Shown here: positions 40,751 to 49,728 of the stretch, piece after piece
How the letters are laid out: the number at the start of each line of letters is the position of its first letter
Position numbering within the stretch: the first letter of the stretch is position 1
Assembly: GCA_016288815.1 (NCBI GenBank)
Contig: JAEELF010000030.1
Location: 1 to 64,000, forward strand
Source: Ruminococcus sp.
GTDB taxonomy: Bacteria > Bacillota > Clostridia > Oscillospirales > Ruminococcaceae
DNA length: 64,000 nt
Direction of reading: 5' to 3'
Position numbers and translations under genes: made by a program
Notes under the pieces: model-generated
What the model saw: the letters and a program-made list of their open reading frames with translations, nothing else
Database searches by the model: none
Told to the model about the DNA's origin: nothing

Positions 40751-41611
40751 GTGAATAACTGTGCGCAGAAATCAGGAGGTGGCATCATCGCTAAAAGGCT
40801 CTATATCTCCGACCTCGACGGCACCCTGCTCAGTCCCGAGCCTGCTGTCACAGAGCGTACCGCGGACATCATCAATTCCCTCATCGGGAAGGGGATGTTC
40901 TTCACGTTCGCTACTGCAAGGAGCGTGTATTCGGCTGTGCCGATAACTGCCGCGCTGAGGGTGAATGTGCCGTGTATGCTCATGAACGGCGTGAGTATCT
41001 ACGATATCCGGCAGAAAGCCTACATAAAGAACGAGTTCATCCTGCCGGAGGCTTCGGCAGAGGTGCTGGGCGCCTTCGAGAGGCACGGGATAAGGTGCTT
41101 CATGTACAGGATAGACTCGGGCGTGCTCACCTGCTATTACTCGCAGATAACCACCAAGGTCATGCGGAGCTTCGCGGAAGTAAGGAAGAACAGGTACGAA
41201 AAGCCGTTCGTGCAGGTGGAGCGTCTCGCTGACCACGCGGACAGCAGCACCGTCTACTTCACTACCACGGGTCCGCACAGCGAGCTCTTTCCGCTGAAAT
41301 GCGAGCTCGAAAGGATAAGAGGCGTGGATATCGCCTTCTACCTTGATGTGTACAACGGGGAATGGTATCTCGAGGTGTTCTCGGACAGAGCGTCCAAGGC
41401 CAACGGGGTGGACTGCCTGAGGGAGATGTTCGGCTTCGATGAGGTGGTGTGCTTCGGGGATAATCTCAACGACCTGCCGATGTTCGCACAGTCAGATGTC
41501 AGGATAGCGGTCGGCAACGCCAAGCCCGAGGTGAGGGCTGCCGCCGACTTTATCGCGCCGCCTAATACTGAGGACGGCGTTGCGCGGTGGCTGGCAGATA
41601 ACTTTATTTGA
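40751..41611 (+). CDS. Cof-type HAD phosphatase
   Basis: 286 residues if started at the GTG at 40751, but the true start may be an ATC at 40787 (274 residues). The GTG lies at the predicted transcription start with no ribosome site, while AGGAGG at 40774-40779 sits 7 nt before ATC-GCT-AAA-AGG. The family N-terminus (A)KRLYISDLDGTLL begins there. HAD motifs: DLDGTLL (motif I), FATARS (motif II), Lys in RASKANGV and CFGDNLNDLPMF (motif IV). The cap is of the IIB type. It dephosphorylates small sugar- or nucleotide-phosphates; substrate unknown. Confidence 0.88.
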   Translation: MNNCAQKSGGGIIAKRLYISDLDGTLLSPEPAVTERTADIINSLIGKGMFFTFATARSVYSAVPITAALRVNVPCMLMNGVSIYDIRQKAYIKNEFILPEASAEVLGAFERHGIRCFMYRIDSGVLTCYYSQITTKVMRSFAEVRKNRYEKPFVQVERLADHADSSTVYFTTTGPHSELFPLKCELERIRGVDIAFYLDVYNGEWYLEVFSDRASKANGVDCLREMFGFDEVVCFGDNLNDLPMFAQSDVRIAVGNAKPEVRAAADFIAPPNTEDGVARWLADNFI

Positions 41612-41625
41612 AAGGAAAATCCAGA

Positions 41626-43356
41626 ATGAAAAAACTCATGTTAGGTAATGCGGCATTCGCAAGAGGTCTCTATGAGGCGGGATGTAAGTTCGTTTCGAGC
41701 TACCCCGGTACTCCCTCCACCGAGATCACCGAGGAAGCCGCTAAATACGACGAGATATATGCGGAATGGGCTCCCAATGAGAAGGTAGCTATGGAGGCCG
41801 CTCTCGGCGCTTCTATCGCGGGGGCGAGGTCCTTCTGCGGAATGAAGCACGTCGGGCTCAACGTTGCGGCGGATCCGCTCTACACGGCTTCCTATACGGG
41901 TGTGAATGCGGGTATGGTCATCGCTGTTGCCGACGATCAGGGTATGCATTCCTCCCAGAATGAGCAGGACAGCCGTCACCACGCTATAGCTTCTAAGGTG
42001 CCTATGCTCGAGCCGTCTGATTCCGGCGAGTGCAAGGACTTCGTCAAGCTAGCTTTCGAGATCTCCGAGGAGTTCGATACTCCCGTCATCGTGAGAATGT
42101 CCACCCGCGTGGCTCACTCGCAGAGCAGCGTTGAGGCTCTCGACAGGAACGAGCCCGCGCTCAGAGAATACACCAAGAACCCCCAGAAGTACGTTATGAT
42201 GCCCGCCTTCGCTAAGACCAGACACGTCTTCGTTGAGGAGCGCACTCAGAAGCTCATCGCTTACGCTGAGACAAGCCCGCTCAACAGGGTCGAGATCTCA
42301 GATAAGGCGGAGTTCGGCGTGATCACCAACGGTGCGGCTTATCAGTACGTCAAGGAGGCGCTCGGTGAGAAGGCTTCTGTGCTCAAGCTCGGTATGGTAA
42401 ATCCTATGCCGGTCAAGCTCATCCAGGACTTCGCGGCAAAGTATGAGAAGGTATACGTCATCGAGGAGCTCGAGGGCATAATCGAGGAGCACTGCCGCAA
42501 TATCGGCGTGAATAACGTTCAGGGCAAGGAGATCTTCGGATACATAGGCGAGATCAATCAGGCTGTCATCGCGGAGAAGCTGCTCGGCGTGAAGAGGGAG
42601 TTCATTTCGCTCAGCGAGAATATCCCCAACAGACCGCCTGTTATGTGTGCAGGCTGCCCGCACAGGGGTCTGTTCTACTGTCTCAGCAAGCTGAAGGTAA
42701 CTGTTTCCGGCGATATCGGCTGCTATACCCTCGGCGCGGCGGCTCCGCTGACTGCCGTTGATACCACTATCTGCATGGGCGCTTCAATTTCCGCTCTGCA
42801 CGGCTTCAACAAGGCAAGAGGCAGCGAGAGCGAGCATAAGACCGTTGCTGTCATCGGAGATTCGACCTTCATGCACAGCGGTATGACGGGTCTCGTGAAC
42901 ATCGCTTACAATAACTCGAATTCCACTGTTATCATTCTCGATAACTCCATCACCGGCATGACCGGTCATCAGCAGAACCCCACCACCGGCAAGAACCTCA
43001 AGGGCGACCCCGCTGCGGCTGTCAACCTCGAGGAGCTGTGCAGGGCTATCGGTATCAAGCGCGTGCGCGTCGTTGACCCGTACCACCTCGCCGAGTGTGA
43101 GGCTGCTATCAAGGAGGAGCTCGCGGCGGACGAGGCTTCGGTCATCATCTCACGCAGACCGTGTGCGCTCCTTAAGTACGTCAAGCACAACCCGCCCTTC
43201 AAGGTAGATGCGGACAAGTGCGTGGGCTGCAAGATGTGCATGAAGCTCGGATGTCCCGCTATCTCTATCAAGGACGGCAAGGCTGTCATCGACCACACTC
43301 AGTGCGTCGGCTGCGGCATCTGCAAGGAACAGTGCAAGATAGGCGCCATTGAATAA
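41626..43356 (+). CDS. iorA: Indolepyruvate:ferredoxin oxidoreductase, alpha subunit
   Basis: 576 residues; GAAAGGA upstream of the ATG. It oxidatively decarboxylates aryl-2-oxo acids to aryl-CoA, reducing ferredoxin. The N-terminal pyrimidine domain has SYPGTPSTEITEEAA; the TPP site lies in SGDIGCYTLGAAAPL and IGDSTFMHSG. The C-terminus carries two [4Fe-4S] motifs, CVGCKMCMKLGCP and CVGCGICKEQCK. Its partner iorB is separated by a 132-residue unknown gene. The downstream paaK suggests reversible use with aryl-CoA. Confidence 0.95.
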   Translation: MKKLMLGNAAFARGLYEAGCKFVSSYPGTPSTEITEEAAKYDEIYAEWAPNEKVAMEAALGASIAGARSFCGMKHVGLNVAADPLYTASYTGVNAGMVIAVADDQGMHSSQNEQDSRHHAIASKVPMLEPSDSGECKDFVKLAFEISEEFDTPVIVRMSTRVAHSQSSVEALDRNEPALREYTKNPQKYVMMPAFAKTRHVFVEERTQKLIAYAETSPLNRVEISDKAEFGVITNGAAYQYVKEALGEKASVLKLGMVNPMPVKLIQDFAAKYEKVYVIEELEGIIEEHCRNIGVNNVQGKEIFGYIGEINQAVIAEKLLGVKREFISLSENIPNRPPVMCAGCPHRGLFYCLSKLKVTVSGDIGCYTLGAAAPLTAVDTTICMGASISALHGFNKARGSESEHKTVAVIGDSTFMHSGMTGLVNIAYNNSNSTVIILDNSITGMTGHQQNPTTGKNLKGDPAAAVNLEELCRAIGIKRVRVVDPYHLAECEAAIKEELAADEASVIISRRPCALLKYVKHNPPFKVDADKCVGCKMCMKLGCPAISIKDGKAVIDHTQCVGCGICKEQCKIGAIE

Positions 43357-43375
43357 TTCGTAATGCGTAATTATT
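43352..43375. repeat. TAATGCG palindrome, copy 2
   Basis: AATAATT and AATTATT arms surround CGTAATGCGT, directly at the iorA stop codon; compare 25636-25658. Confidence 0.5.
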
Positions 43376-43414
43376 TGACAGGAATGCTCATGTGATTCGT
43401 AAAAGGAGATTTTT

Positions 43415-43813
43415 ATGCAGGCTGATATCTATGAGAGCTTTTCTCAATGGCTCGATGATCTACTCGAAAATGCCGATATTCCCGGCAGCGCTGCTGCCTT
43501 CTGCTTCAACCTCTATGAGGAGAGCAGCGAGGACTCCGTATGGAGCGTTCAGCTCGTCGCGGCGGATAAGTTCAGCGAGGACGACGGCGGCGACTGGGCG
43601 TGCGACGAGATATGGAGCTCCGAGGAGGACGTCTTCCTCGTAAGCACTGCCGATGAGGAGGACTCCGGGAGAGACTTCGCATTAACGCTCATCAGGGAGC
43701 TCGCGTGCGGGTATATCGAGGAGGGCGCTCACGGCGGAGTTTTCCAGAGCTGCGAGGGCGTCGGCATGGGCTTCGTGGACGGTGAGCTCGAGATAATTTA
43801 CAAGCCGGAATGA
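43415..43813 (+). CDS. Acidic protein between iorA and iorB, unknown
   Basis: 132 residues; AAAAGGAG 6 nt before the ATG. Strongly acidic (DLLENADIPG, SEDDGGDWACDE, STADEEDSGRD) with a conserved-looking C-terminal VGMGFVDGELEIIYKPE. No membrane span or known domain. Insertion between two subunits of one enzyme suggests a linked function. Confidence 0.65.
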   Translation: MQADIYESFSQWLDDLLENADIPGSAAAFCFNLYEESSEDSVWSVQLVAADKFSEDDGGDWACDEIWSSEEDVFLVSTADEEDSGRDFALTLIRELACGYIEEGAHGGVFQSCEGVGMGFVDGELEIIYKPE

Positions 43814-43846
43814 TCCTTTGGCTTGATCTGATATGGAGGAATATTA

Positions 43847-44422
43847 ATGGAAACCAAGTCTATTATGATAGTCGGAGTCGGCGGACAGGGCTCTCTGCTC
43901 GCTTCAAGGCTCCTCGGAAATGTGCTCCTCGCACAGGGCTACGATGTTAAGGTAAGCGAGGTTCACGGTATGAGCCAGCGAGGCGGCTCGGTCGTTACTT
44001 ATGTTAAATACGGCGATAAGGTCTATTCGCCGGTCATTGAGAAGGGTGAGGCTGACGCGGTCATCTCGTTCGAGCTGCTCGAGGCTGCGCGCTGCCTGCC
44101 GTTTCTCAAGAAGGGCGGACACCTTATCACGTCCGTTCAGCAGATAGACCCCATGCCTGTTGTCACCGGTGCGGCGGAGTATCCCGCTGACCTCGAGGGC
44201 AAGCTCCGCGATGCGGGCGTTGACCTCGTGGCTGTGGACGCGCTCTCGCTCGCTGAACAGGCTGGTACCGCAAAGGCTTCAAACGTTGTGCTCATGGGCG
44301 TTTTCGCGGCGCTCACAGACTTCCCGGACGAGCTCTGGCAGAATGCGCTCGAGCAGTGCGTGCCGCCGAAGTTCCTCGAACTCAACAAGAAGGCTTTCGA
44401 GCTCGGCAAGGCGGCTAAGTGA
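43847..44422 (+). CDS. iorB: Indolepyruvate:ferredoxin oxidoreductase, beta subunit
   Basis: 191 residues. The gamma-domain fold of 2-oxoacid oxidoreductases: IMIVGVGGQGSLLASRLLG at the N-terminus and VSEVHGMSQRGGSVVTYVKYG. It forms the alpha2-beta2 enzyme with IorA. RBS TGGAGG precedes the ATG. Confidence 0.95.
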   Translation: METKSIMIVGVGGQGSLLASRLLGNVLLAQGYDVKVSEVHGMSQRGGSVVTYVKYGDKVYSPVIEKGEADAVISFELLEAARCLPFLKKGGHLITSVQQIDPMPVVTGAAEYPADLEGKLRDAGVDLVAVDALSLAEQAGTAKASNVVLMGVFAALTDFPDELWQNALEQCVPPKFLELNKKAFELGKAAK

Positions 44423-44468
44423 GCTGCGCCCGGGTCATGACCACTCTGCTTCAAAGGAGGCTGGACTT

Positions 44469-44972
44469 ATGGACGTAAAGGTCGCTGACGCGCTCTATAT
44501 CCTTGAACATCAGATGCTGCCGAGGTTCTTCTACGACGACGAGATAGATCTCGCTGCTTCAGTGTACAACGATACGTCGATGATATGCAAGATGTTCGAC
44601 GATATCTGCGGGAATGAGGGCCTGGAGAATCCCTTCACTGAGGAGGACTTCAGCTTTAAGGTATATCAGTGCGACCCCGACGATGACAAGTGGCTGGGAG
44701 CTGTTATACGCTTCCCGAAGCCGGATAAATCCCCGCTGTGCTACGAGATGTACCTGTTCTTCGACAGGGACGGCGGGAACAAGGGGCTGTTCACGCTCGA
44801 ATATGACCTCGCGCCGATACGGCGGGACGGTAAGCTCACCGAGACTGAATGCGCTTTTCTCTGCGCCTGGGATAAGCAGCAGAACCACACTAATTTCGGT
44901 TCCGCCCCCGCAGACGAGCCTGTGGATTTCTTCACCCACGCATTCAGGGTGCACAAGAAAAGCCTTGAATGA
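44469..44972 (+). CDS. Acidic protein downstream of iorB, unknown
   Basis: 167 residues starting at the ATG at 44469 (AAAGGAGG 8 nt upstream). It has an acidic pI and a DUF-like alpha/beta pattern with paired strands (GAVIRFPKPDKSPLCYEMYLFFDRDG). No catalytic motif seen. It may share ancestry with other DUF3878-like Firmicutes proteins, but I cannot confirm a family. Confidence 0.6.
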   Translation: MDVKVADALYILEHQMLPRFFYDDEIDLAASVYNDTSMICKMFDDICGNEGLENPFTEEDFSFKVYQCDPDDDKWLGAVIRFPKPDKSPLCYEMYLFFDRDGGNKGLFTLEYDLAPIRRDGKLTETECAFLCAWDKQQNHTNFGSAPADEPVDFFTHAFRVHKKSLE

Positions 44973-45042
44973 GCCTTTTGACTCAATTGAGTACATAATT
45001 GTTTCAGCACAATAATACATCTGTAAAGGAGTTTGAAGTCCA

Positions 45043-46362
45043 ATGGAAAGATATTGGAACAAGGACATCGAATGTATGCCCCGCGAGGAGATGAAAAAGC
45101 TCCAGGACGAGCGCCTCGCTGCACAGGTAAAGCGCGTTTACGAGAACGTGAAGTACTACCGCGACAAGATGGACGAGAAGGGAGTCAAGCCCGAGGACAT
45201 CAAGTCCACTGAGGACCTTCACAAGCTGCCCTTCCTCAGCAAGGCTGACCTCCGCGAGACCTACCCCTACGGTATGCTCGCAAAGCCGCTCTCCGACTGC
45301 GTCCGCATACACTCCACAAGCGGCACGACCGGCAAGAGAGTCGTTGCCTTCTACACGCAGAATGACGTCGATATGTGGGCTGAGTGCTGCGCGAGAGCTA
45401 TCACTGCTGCCGGCGGCACCAACGAGGACGTCGTTCATGTCGCATACGGCTACGGTCTGTTCACCGGCGGTATGGGTCTGCATGACGGCTCGCATAAGGT
45501 GGGCTGCCTGACGCTCCCCATGAGCAGCGGCAACACCGACCGTCAGATACAGTTCATGCGCGATCTGCACTCCACTATCCTCTGCTGCACGCCCTCCTAT
45601 GCGGCGTACATCGGCGAGACCGTCCGCGAGATGGGTCTCACGCCCGACGACCTCGACCTCAAGGCGGGTATCTTCGGTGCGGAGCCGTGGACCGAGGAGA
45701 TGAGACGCTCTATCGAGCAGTCCCTCGGCATTAAGGCGTTCGACATCTACGGTCTCACTGAGTCGAGCGGCCCCGGCGTGGCATTTGAGTGCTGCGAGCA
45801 GAGCGGTATGCACATCAACGAGGATAACTTCATCCCTGAGATCATCGACCCCGATACCGGAGAGGTGCTCCCCGAGGGTGAGGTGGGCGAGCTCGTGTTC
45901 ACCAGCATCACCAAGGAGGCTTTCCCGCTGCTCCGCTACAGGACACGCGATCTCTGCGTGCTCAGCAGGAAGAAGTGCTCGTGCGGCAGAACCCTCATCA
46001 AAATGGCTAAGCCCATGGGAAGAAGCGATGATATGCTCATCATCCGCGGCGTAAATGTGTTCCCGTCGCAGATCGAGACCGTGCTCATCGAGCAGGGCTA
46101 TTCGCCGAACTACCTCATCGAGGTGGACCGCGTGAACAACACCGATACCCTCGATATAAACGTCGAGATGAACCCCGATCAGCTCTCCGACAAGATAAAG
46201 GATATGCAGGATCAGGAGCACAGGCTCGCTGAGGCTATGAAGCTCATGCTCGGTATCAACCCGAAGGTACACCTTGTATCGCCCAAGTCCATCACAAGAA
46301 GCGAGGGCAAGGCTGTCCGCGTCATCGACAAGCGCAAGCTCATCGACTTCCCCAAGAAATAA
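45043..46362 (+). CDS. paaK: Phenylacetate-CoA ligase (PaaK type)
   Basis: 439 residues. An adenylate-forming enzyme with the P-loop HSTSGTTGKRVVAFYT (about 87-102), DIYGLTESSGPGVAFEC and a C-terminal lid with GRSDDMLIIRGVNVFPSQIE. With IorAB it would interconvert aryl acids and aryl-CoA/2-oxo acids, allowing either amino-acid synthesis from aryl acids or energy gain from aromatic amino acids. RBS AAAGGAG. Confidence 0.93.
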   Translation: MERYWNKDIECMPREEMKKLQDERLAAQVKRVYENVKYYRDKMDEKGVKPEDIKSTEDLHKLPFLSKADLRETYPYGMLAKPLSDCVRIHSTSGTTGKRVVAFYTQNDVDMWAECCARAITAAGGTNEDVVHVAYGYGLFTGGMGLHDGSHKVGCLTLPMSSGNTDRQIQFMRDLHSTILCCTPSYAAYIGETVREMGLTPDDLDLKAGIFGAEPWTEEMRRSIEQSLGIKAFDIYGLTESSGPGVAFECCEQSGMHINEDNFIPEIIDPDTGEVLPEGEVGELVFTSITKEAFPLLRYRTRDLCVLSRKKCSCGRTLIKMAKPMGRSDDMLIIRGVNVFPSQIETVLIEQGYSPNYLIEVDRVNNTDTLDINVEMNPDQLSDKIKDMQDQEHRLAEAMKLMLGINPKVHLVSPKSITRSEGKAVRVIDKRKLIDFPKK

Positions 46363-46416
46363 GTCTTTAAGGCGCGTGAAGTGCCTTGATAATAAAACAC
46401 AGAAAGAGGTATCACC

Positions 46417-46635
46417 ATGAAAGTAAAATTATTCTCTACACAGTTCCTGCCCGCTCAGGAAAAATATGACAAGTACGCTACATTCGAGACTGAGCTGAAT
46501 GAGTTCATCTCTTCTGTTAAGGTCATTGATATCAAGTACAGCACCGCTGCTGGTATGTGCCACGACGCTCAGACTCACGTTAATGAGTATATCGAAGATT
46601 ACTCCGCTCTCGTTATGTACGAGGACAAGGACTGA
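46417..46635 (+). CDS. 72-residue protein downstream of paaK, unknown
   Basis: AAAGAGG lies 7 nt before the ATG. Soluble, no membrane span; begins MKVKLFSTQFLPAQEKYDKY and ends with an acidic tail. No family recognised. It lies within the ior/paaK run of genes. Confidence 0.6.
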   Translation: MKVKLFSTQFLPAQEKYDKYATFETELNEFISSVKVIDIKYSTAAGMCHDAQTHVNEYIEDYSALVMYEDKD

Positions 46636-46740
46636 TCCCTGACAAACTATTATCCCCTGCCGCCGGAGCTTTCCGCCCGGCGGCGAGGTGCAGTATATCC
46701 TGCGCTATGCTGACGGGCTGCGCGCAAAAGGAGGAATACC

Positions 46741-47175
46741 ATGTCAAACGTTAAACAGATATCTGTTTTTCTCGAGAATAAACCCAATCAGCTCACCGGC
46801 GTCATGAAGCTCATAAAAAAGAGCGGGATAAACGTCCGGGCGCTATCTATCGCGGATACCAAGGACTTCGGCATACTCCGCATGATAACCAATGACACCG
46901 ATAAGACCTGCGATGTGCTGCGTGAGGCGGCTTATCCCGTGAAGGTCACTGAGATAATCGCTATCTCTATCCCAGACGCTCCCGGTCAGCTCAGCCGCGT
47001 GCTCGATACTCTCGGCGAGCAGGACGTCAACCTCGAGTACCTCTATGCTTTCACTGGTACCTCGGACAAAGCTGTTTCGTTCGTGCTGAGAGTCGATGAC
47101 GCGGATAAGGCGTCTGCTGTCCTCACCGACGCTGGTATCATCCAACTTACCGAAAATGATATCGCGGATTTATAA
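46741..47175 (+). CDS. Double ACT-domain protein
   Basis: 144 residues made of two ACT domains: QISVFLENKPNQLTGVMKLI with SGINVRALSIAD, then IAISIPDAPGQLSRVLDTL with VNLEYLYAF. ACT domains bind amino acids. Proteins of this two-domain type are the usual last gene of iorAB-paaK clusters, where they probably sense the amino acid product. RBS AAGGAGG. Confidence 0.9.
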   Translation: MSNVKQISVFLENKPNQLTGVMKLIKKSGINVRALSIADTKDFGILRMITNDTDKTCDVLREAAYPVKVTEIIAISIPDAPGQLSRVLDTLGEQDVNLEYLYAFTGTSDKAVSFVLRVDDADKASAVLTDAGIIQLTENDIADL

Positions 47176-47222
47176 GTTTTGCACAAACAGACGGCTTATC
47201 TTTAAAATGTTTTTGAAAACGC

Positions 47223-47252
47223 TTGACAGAAATGTCTTGTATGCTGTATAAT
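47223..47252 (+). promoter_or_regulatory. Promoter of the zinc-ribbon gene
   Basis: TTGACA (47223-47228), 18-nt spacer, TATAAT (47247-47252). Confidence 0.8.
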
Positions 47253-47301
47253 ATCTATATGGTATTTTAACGAGAAAATTGTCCAACAGGAGTGATGAAA
47301 A

Positions 47302-47736
47302 ATGGGTATTCTCGATACACTCGGCGGCGTGACCAAAGGCGCTTCCGATAAGGCAAAAAGTGTTTCAGAGGCTAATAACCTCAAAAGAAAGATCCTCTAC
47401 GAGGAGGAGCGTATAGTTGAGATCTTCACCGATATCGGCAAGAAGTACTACAAGAACCCCAACGAAGATCCAGCTGCTCTCAAGGTGCTCTGCGATGACA
47501 TCGACACACGCCGCAGAAGGATCAAGAAGATGAGATATGAGCTCAACGGTATCAGAGGCTACAAGATCTGCCCCAAGTGCGACGCAGAGGTCAACGAGCG
47601 CTTCCAGTTCTGCGGTCGCTGCGGTGCGAGACTCCCCGATATCGAGGACGAGGACTTTATGTCCCTCGAACCCAACGATTATTACACCGAAAGCAGCAAT
47701 AATTTCTTTAACGCAGATTCAAACAAGAACTACTAA
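47302..47736 (+). CDS. Zinc-ribbon protein with coiled-coil N-terminus
   Basis: 144 residues. A helical N-terminal half (about 20-85, many Lys/Glu/Arg) is followed by a zinc ribbon with CPKCDAEV and CGRCGARLP (about 93-114). The tail is acidic and Asn-rich. Function unknown. Own promoter and terminator mark it as a single-gene unit. Confidence 0.7.
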   Translation: MGILDTLGGVTKGASDKAKSVSEANNLKRKILYEEERIVEIFTDIGKKYYKNPNEDPAALKVLCDDIDTRRRRIKKMRYELNGIRGYKICPKCDAEVNERFQFCGRCGARLPDIEDEDFMSLEPNDYYTESSNNFFNADSNKNY

Positions 47737-47747
47737 AAGCTATGGGG

Positions 47748-47782
47748 CTGTTGCATGATGTTCAACAGCCCTTATTCTTTTT
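47748..47782 (+). terminator. Terminator of the zinc-ribbon gene
   Basis: GGGCTGTTG (47748-47756) pairs with CAACAGCCC (47766-47774), followed by TTATTCTTTTTT. Confidence 0.85.
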
Positions 47783-48165
47783 TACTGCGGGCTCAGCCTC
47801 CGCCTTATCATGCGGCACAGGAAGTACGCCGGGATACACAGAAGGAACCAGTAGCACGAGAACAGCGGGCAGATCTGGCCGAGGAAATTCATCGGCATTC
47901 CGGAATAATCCCACACGTTCCAGTGCATTATGAGATTGTCGAATATCCCTACGGTCAGCTCCACGGACGTGATGAGCAGCGCTCCGGTGAAGCAGCTCTT
48001 CATAAGGGTCATGCGGCTGTGCGAATTGACGGTGTACAGCAGCATGAGGACGACGCCCCCTGTCAGGGACATCGTCCAGTGCGTGTAGCCGCGGTTGATT
48101 ATTTCAATGAGACTGTATATGAAATATCCCATGAGAAAGGCGAAAAGCCGCTCGTATTGCTTCAT
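47782..48165 (-). CDS. CmpB-type putative ABC transporter membrane protein
   Basis: 127 residues with four hydrophobic segments. The conserved block GIFDNLIMHWNVWDYSGMPMNFLGQICPLFSCYWFLL matches the ABC_trans_CmpB family, whose transport role is unproven. A single gene convergent with the zinc-ribbon gene; its stop lies next to that gene's terminator. Confidence 0.7.
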   Translation of the reverse strand: MKQYERLFAFLMGYFIYSLIEIINRGYTHWTMSLTGGVVLMLLYTVNSHSRMTLMKSCFTGALLITSVELTVGIFDNLIMHWNVWDYSGMPMNFLGQICPLFSCYWFLLCIPAYFLCRMIRRRLSPQ

Positions 48166-48245
48166 TTCTATCAGTACCTCGATCCGTTTTTTATTGTATT
48201 ATCTCCCGCTATGGGGCAAATATTCACAGCAAAGGAGCAGATAAA

Positions 48246-49718
48246 ATGCGAAAAAGCTGCATTCTTATGCATATCTCCAGCCTGCCGTCTGAGTACGGTA
48301 TAGGCAAAATGGGCAGGCACGCCTTCGCCTTTGTGGACTTCCTCAAAAGCACCGGGACAAAGTGCTGGCAGATACTGCCGCTCTCCCCTACCAGCTACGG
48401 CGATTCGCCGTATCAGTCGTTCTCCGTGAACGCCGGGAACCCCTACTTCATCGACTTCGAGATACTCGAGGGGGACGGTCTCCTCGAGAGGCATGAGTTC
48501 GCGTCCTTCGACTGGCAGACCTCGCCCGAAAAGGTGGACTACGCCCTCATCTACGAGAACTGCTTCAAGGTGCTGAAGATCGCGTATTCGCGCTTCAAGC
48601 CCGCAAGAGTCCCCGAGTATAAGGCCTTCTGCGATAATAATAAGGACTGGCTCGACGGGTATGCGCTCTTCATGGCGCTCAAGTCCAAGAACGGCGGCAA
48701 GGCGTGGTATGAGTGGGAGAACGACCTCGCTATGCACAAGCCAAAGGCTGTGAATGAGGCGAAAAAAGAACTCAAGAATGAGATCGGGTTCTATAAGTTC
48801 ATCCAGTTCGAATTCACGAGGCAGTGGAGCGAACTCAAAAAATACGCCAACGACAACGGTATACAGATCATCGGCGATATCCCCATTTACTGCGCGCTCG
48901 ACAGCGTTGAGGCGTGGGCGCAGCCGAAGCTCTTCTGGTTCGACCGCAAGCGCAGACCGGTCTGCGTGGCGGGATGTCCGCCGGACGATTTCTCGCCGAC
49001 GGGGCAGCTCTGGGGGAATCCGCTCTACGACTGGGAGTACCACAAAAAGACCGGATATGAATGGTGGATAAACCGCATAAAGGCGGCTTCCGAGCTCTAT
49101 GACATCGTGCGTATCGACCACTTCCGCGGCTTCGAGAGCTACTACACTATCCCCTTCGGGAACGAGGACGCCACTGTGGGCGAGTGGAAGAAGGGTCCGA
49201 ACTATGAGCTGTTCAGGCTCGCGGAGGAAAAGCTCGGCAGGCTGGATATCATCGCCGAGGACCTCGGATTCATCACGCCTGAGGTGCGCAAGATGCTCGA
49301 TAAGTGCGGCTACCCCGGCATGAAGGTATTGCAGTTCGGGTTCTCCGACGGCGAGAACGAGCACCTGCCGCATAACTTCACGACGTCCAACTGCTTCGCG
49401 TATACCGGTACCCACGACAACGAGACGCTCGTGGGGTGGGTGGGTACGCTCGGGAAGAAGTCACTGAAATTCACGAGGCAGTACCTCAATGTGCAGAAAA
49501 AGCGCGATATCCCGGAGGCTGTGATAAGGGCTGCCTGGGGAAGCGTCGCGGAGGTGGCGTGTGCGCAGATACAGGACTTCCTCGACAGTCCCAAGGACGG
49601 ACGCATGAATACGCCCTCTACCCTCGGCGACAACTGGCAGTTCCGCACGCATGAGAGCGATTTCACGCCTGAGCTCGCCAAGAAGATACGCAGGCTCAAT
49701 AAACTTTTCAACAGATAG
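48246..49718 (+). CDS. malQ: 4-alpha-glucanotransferase (amylomaltase, GH77)
   Basis: 490 residues. It disproportionates maltodextrins. HISSLPSEYGIGKMG and SPTSYGDSPYQSFSVNAGNPYFID are typical N-terminal blocks. Catalytic nucleophile in IVRIDHFRGFE, acid in DIIAEDLGFITPEV, and third Asp in YTGTHDNETLVGW. Cytoplasmic. It lies 10 bp upstream of glycogen phosphorylase, the classical partner. Confidence 0.96.
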   Translation: MRKSCILMHISSLPSEYGIGKMGRHAFAFVDFLKSTGTKCWQILPLSPTSYGDSPYQSFSVNAGNPYFIDFEILEGDGLLERHEFASFDWQTSPEKVDYALIYENCFKVLKIAYSRFKPARVPEYKAFCDNNKDWLDGYALFMALKSKNGGKAWYEWENDLAMHKPKAVNEAKKELKNEIGFYKFIQFEFTRQWSELKKYANDNGIQIIGDIPIYCALDSVEAWAQPKLFWFDRKRRPVCVAGCPPDDFSPTGQLWGNPLYDWEYHKKTGYEWWINRIKAASELYDIVRIDHFRGFESYYTIPFGNEDATVGEWKKGPNYELFRLAEEKLGRLDIIAEDLGFITPEVRKMLDKCGYPGMKVLQFGFSDGENEHLPHNFTTSNCFAYTGTHDNETLVGWVGTLGKKSLKFTRQYLNVQKKRDIPEAVIRAAWGSVAEVACAQIQDFLDSPKDGRMNTPSTLGDNWQFRTHESDFTPELAKKIRRLNKLFNR

Positions 49719-49728
49719 GAGACAACTT

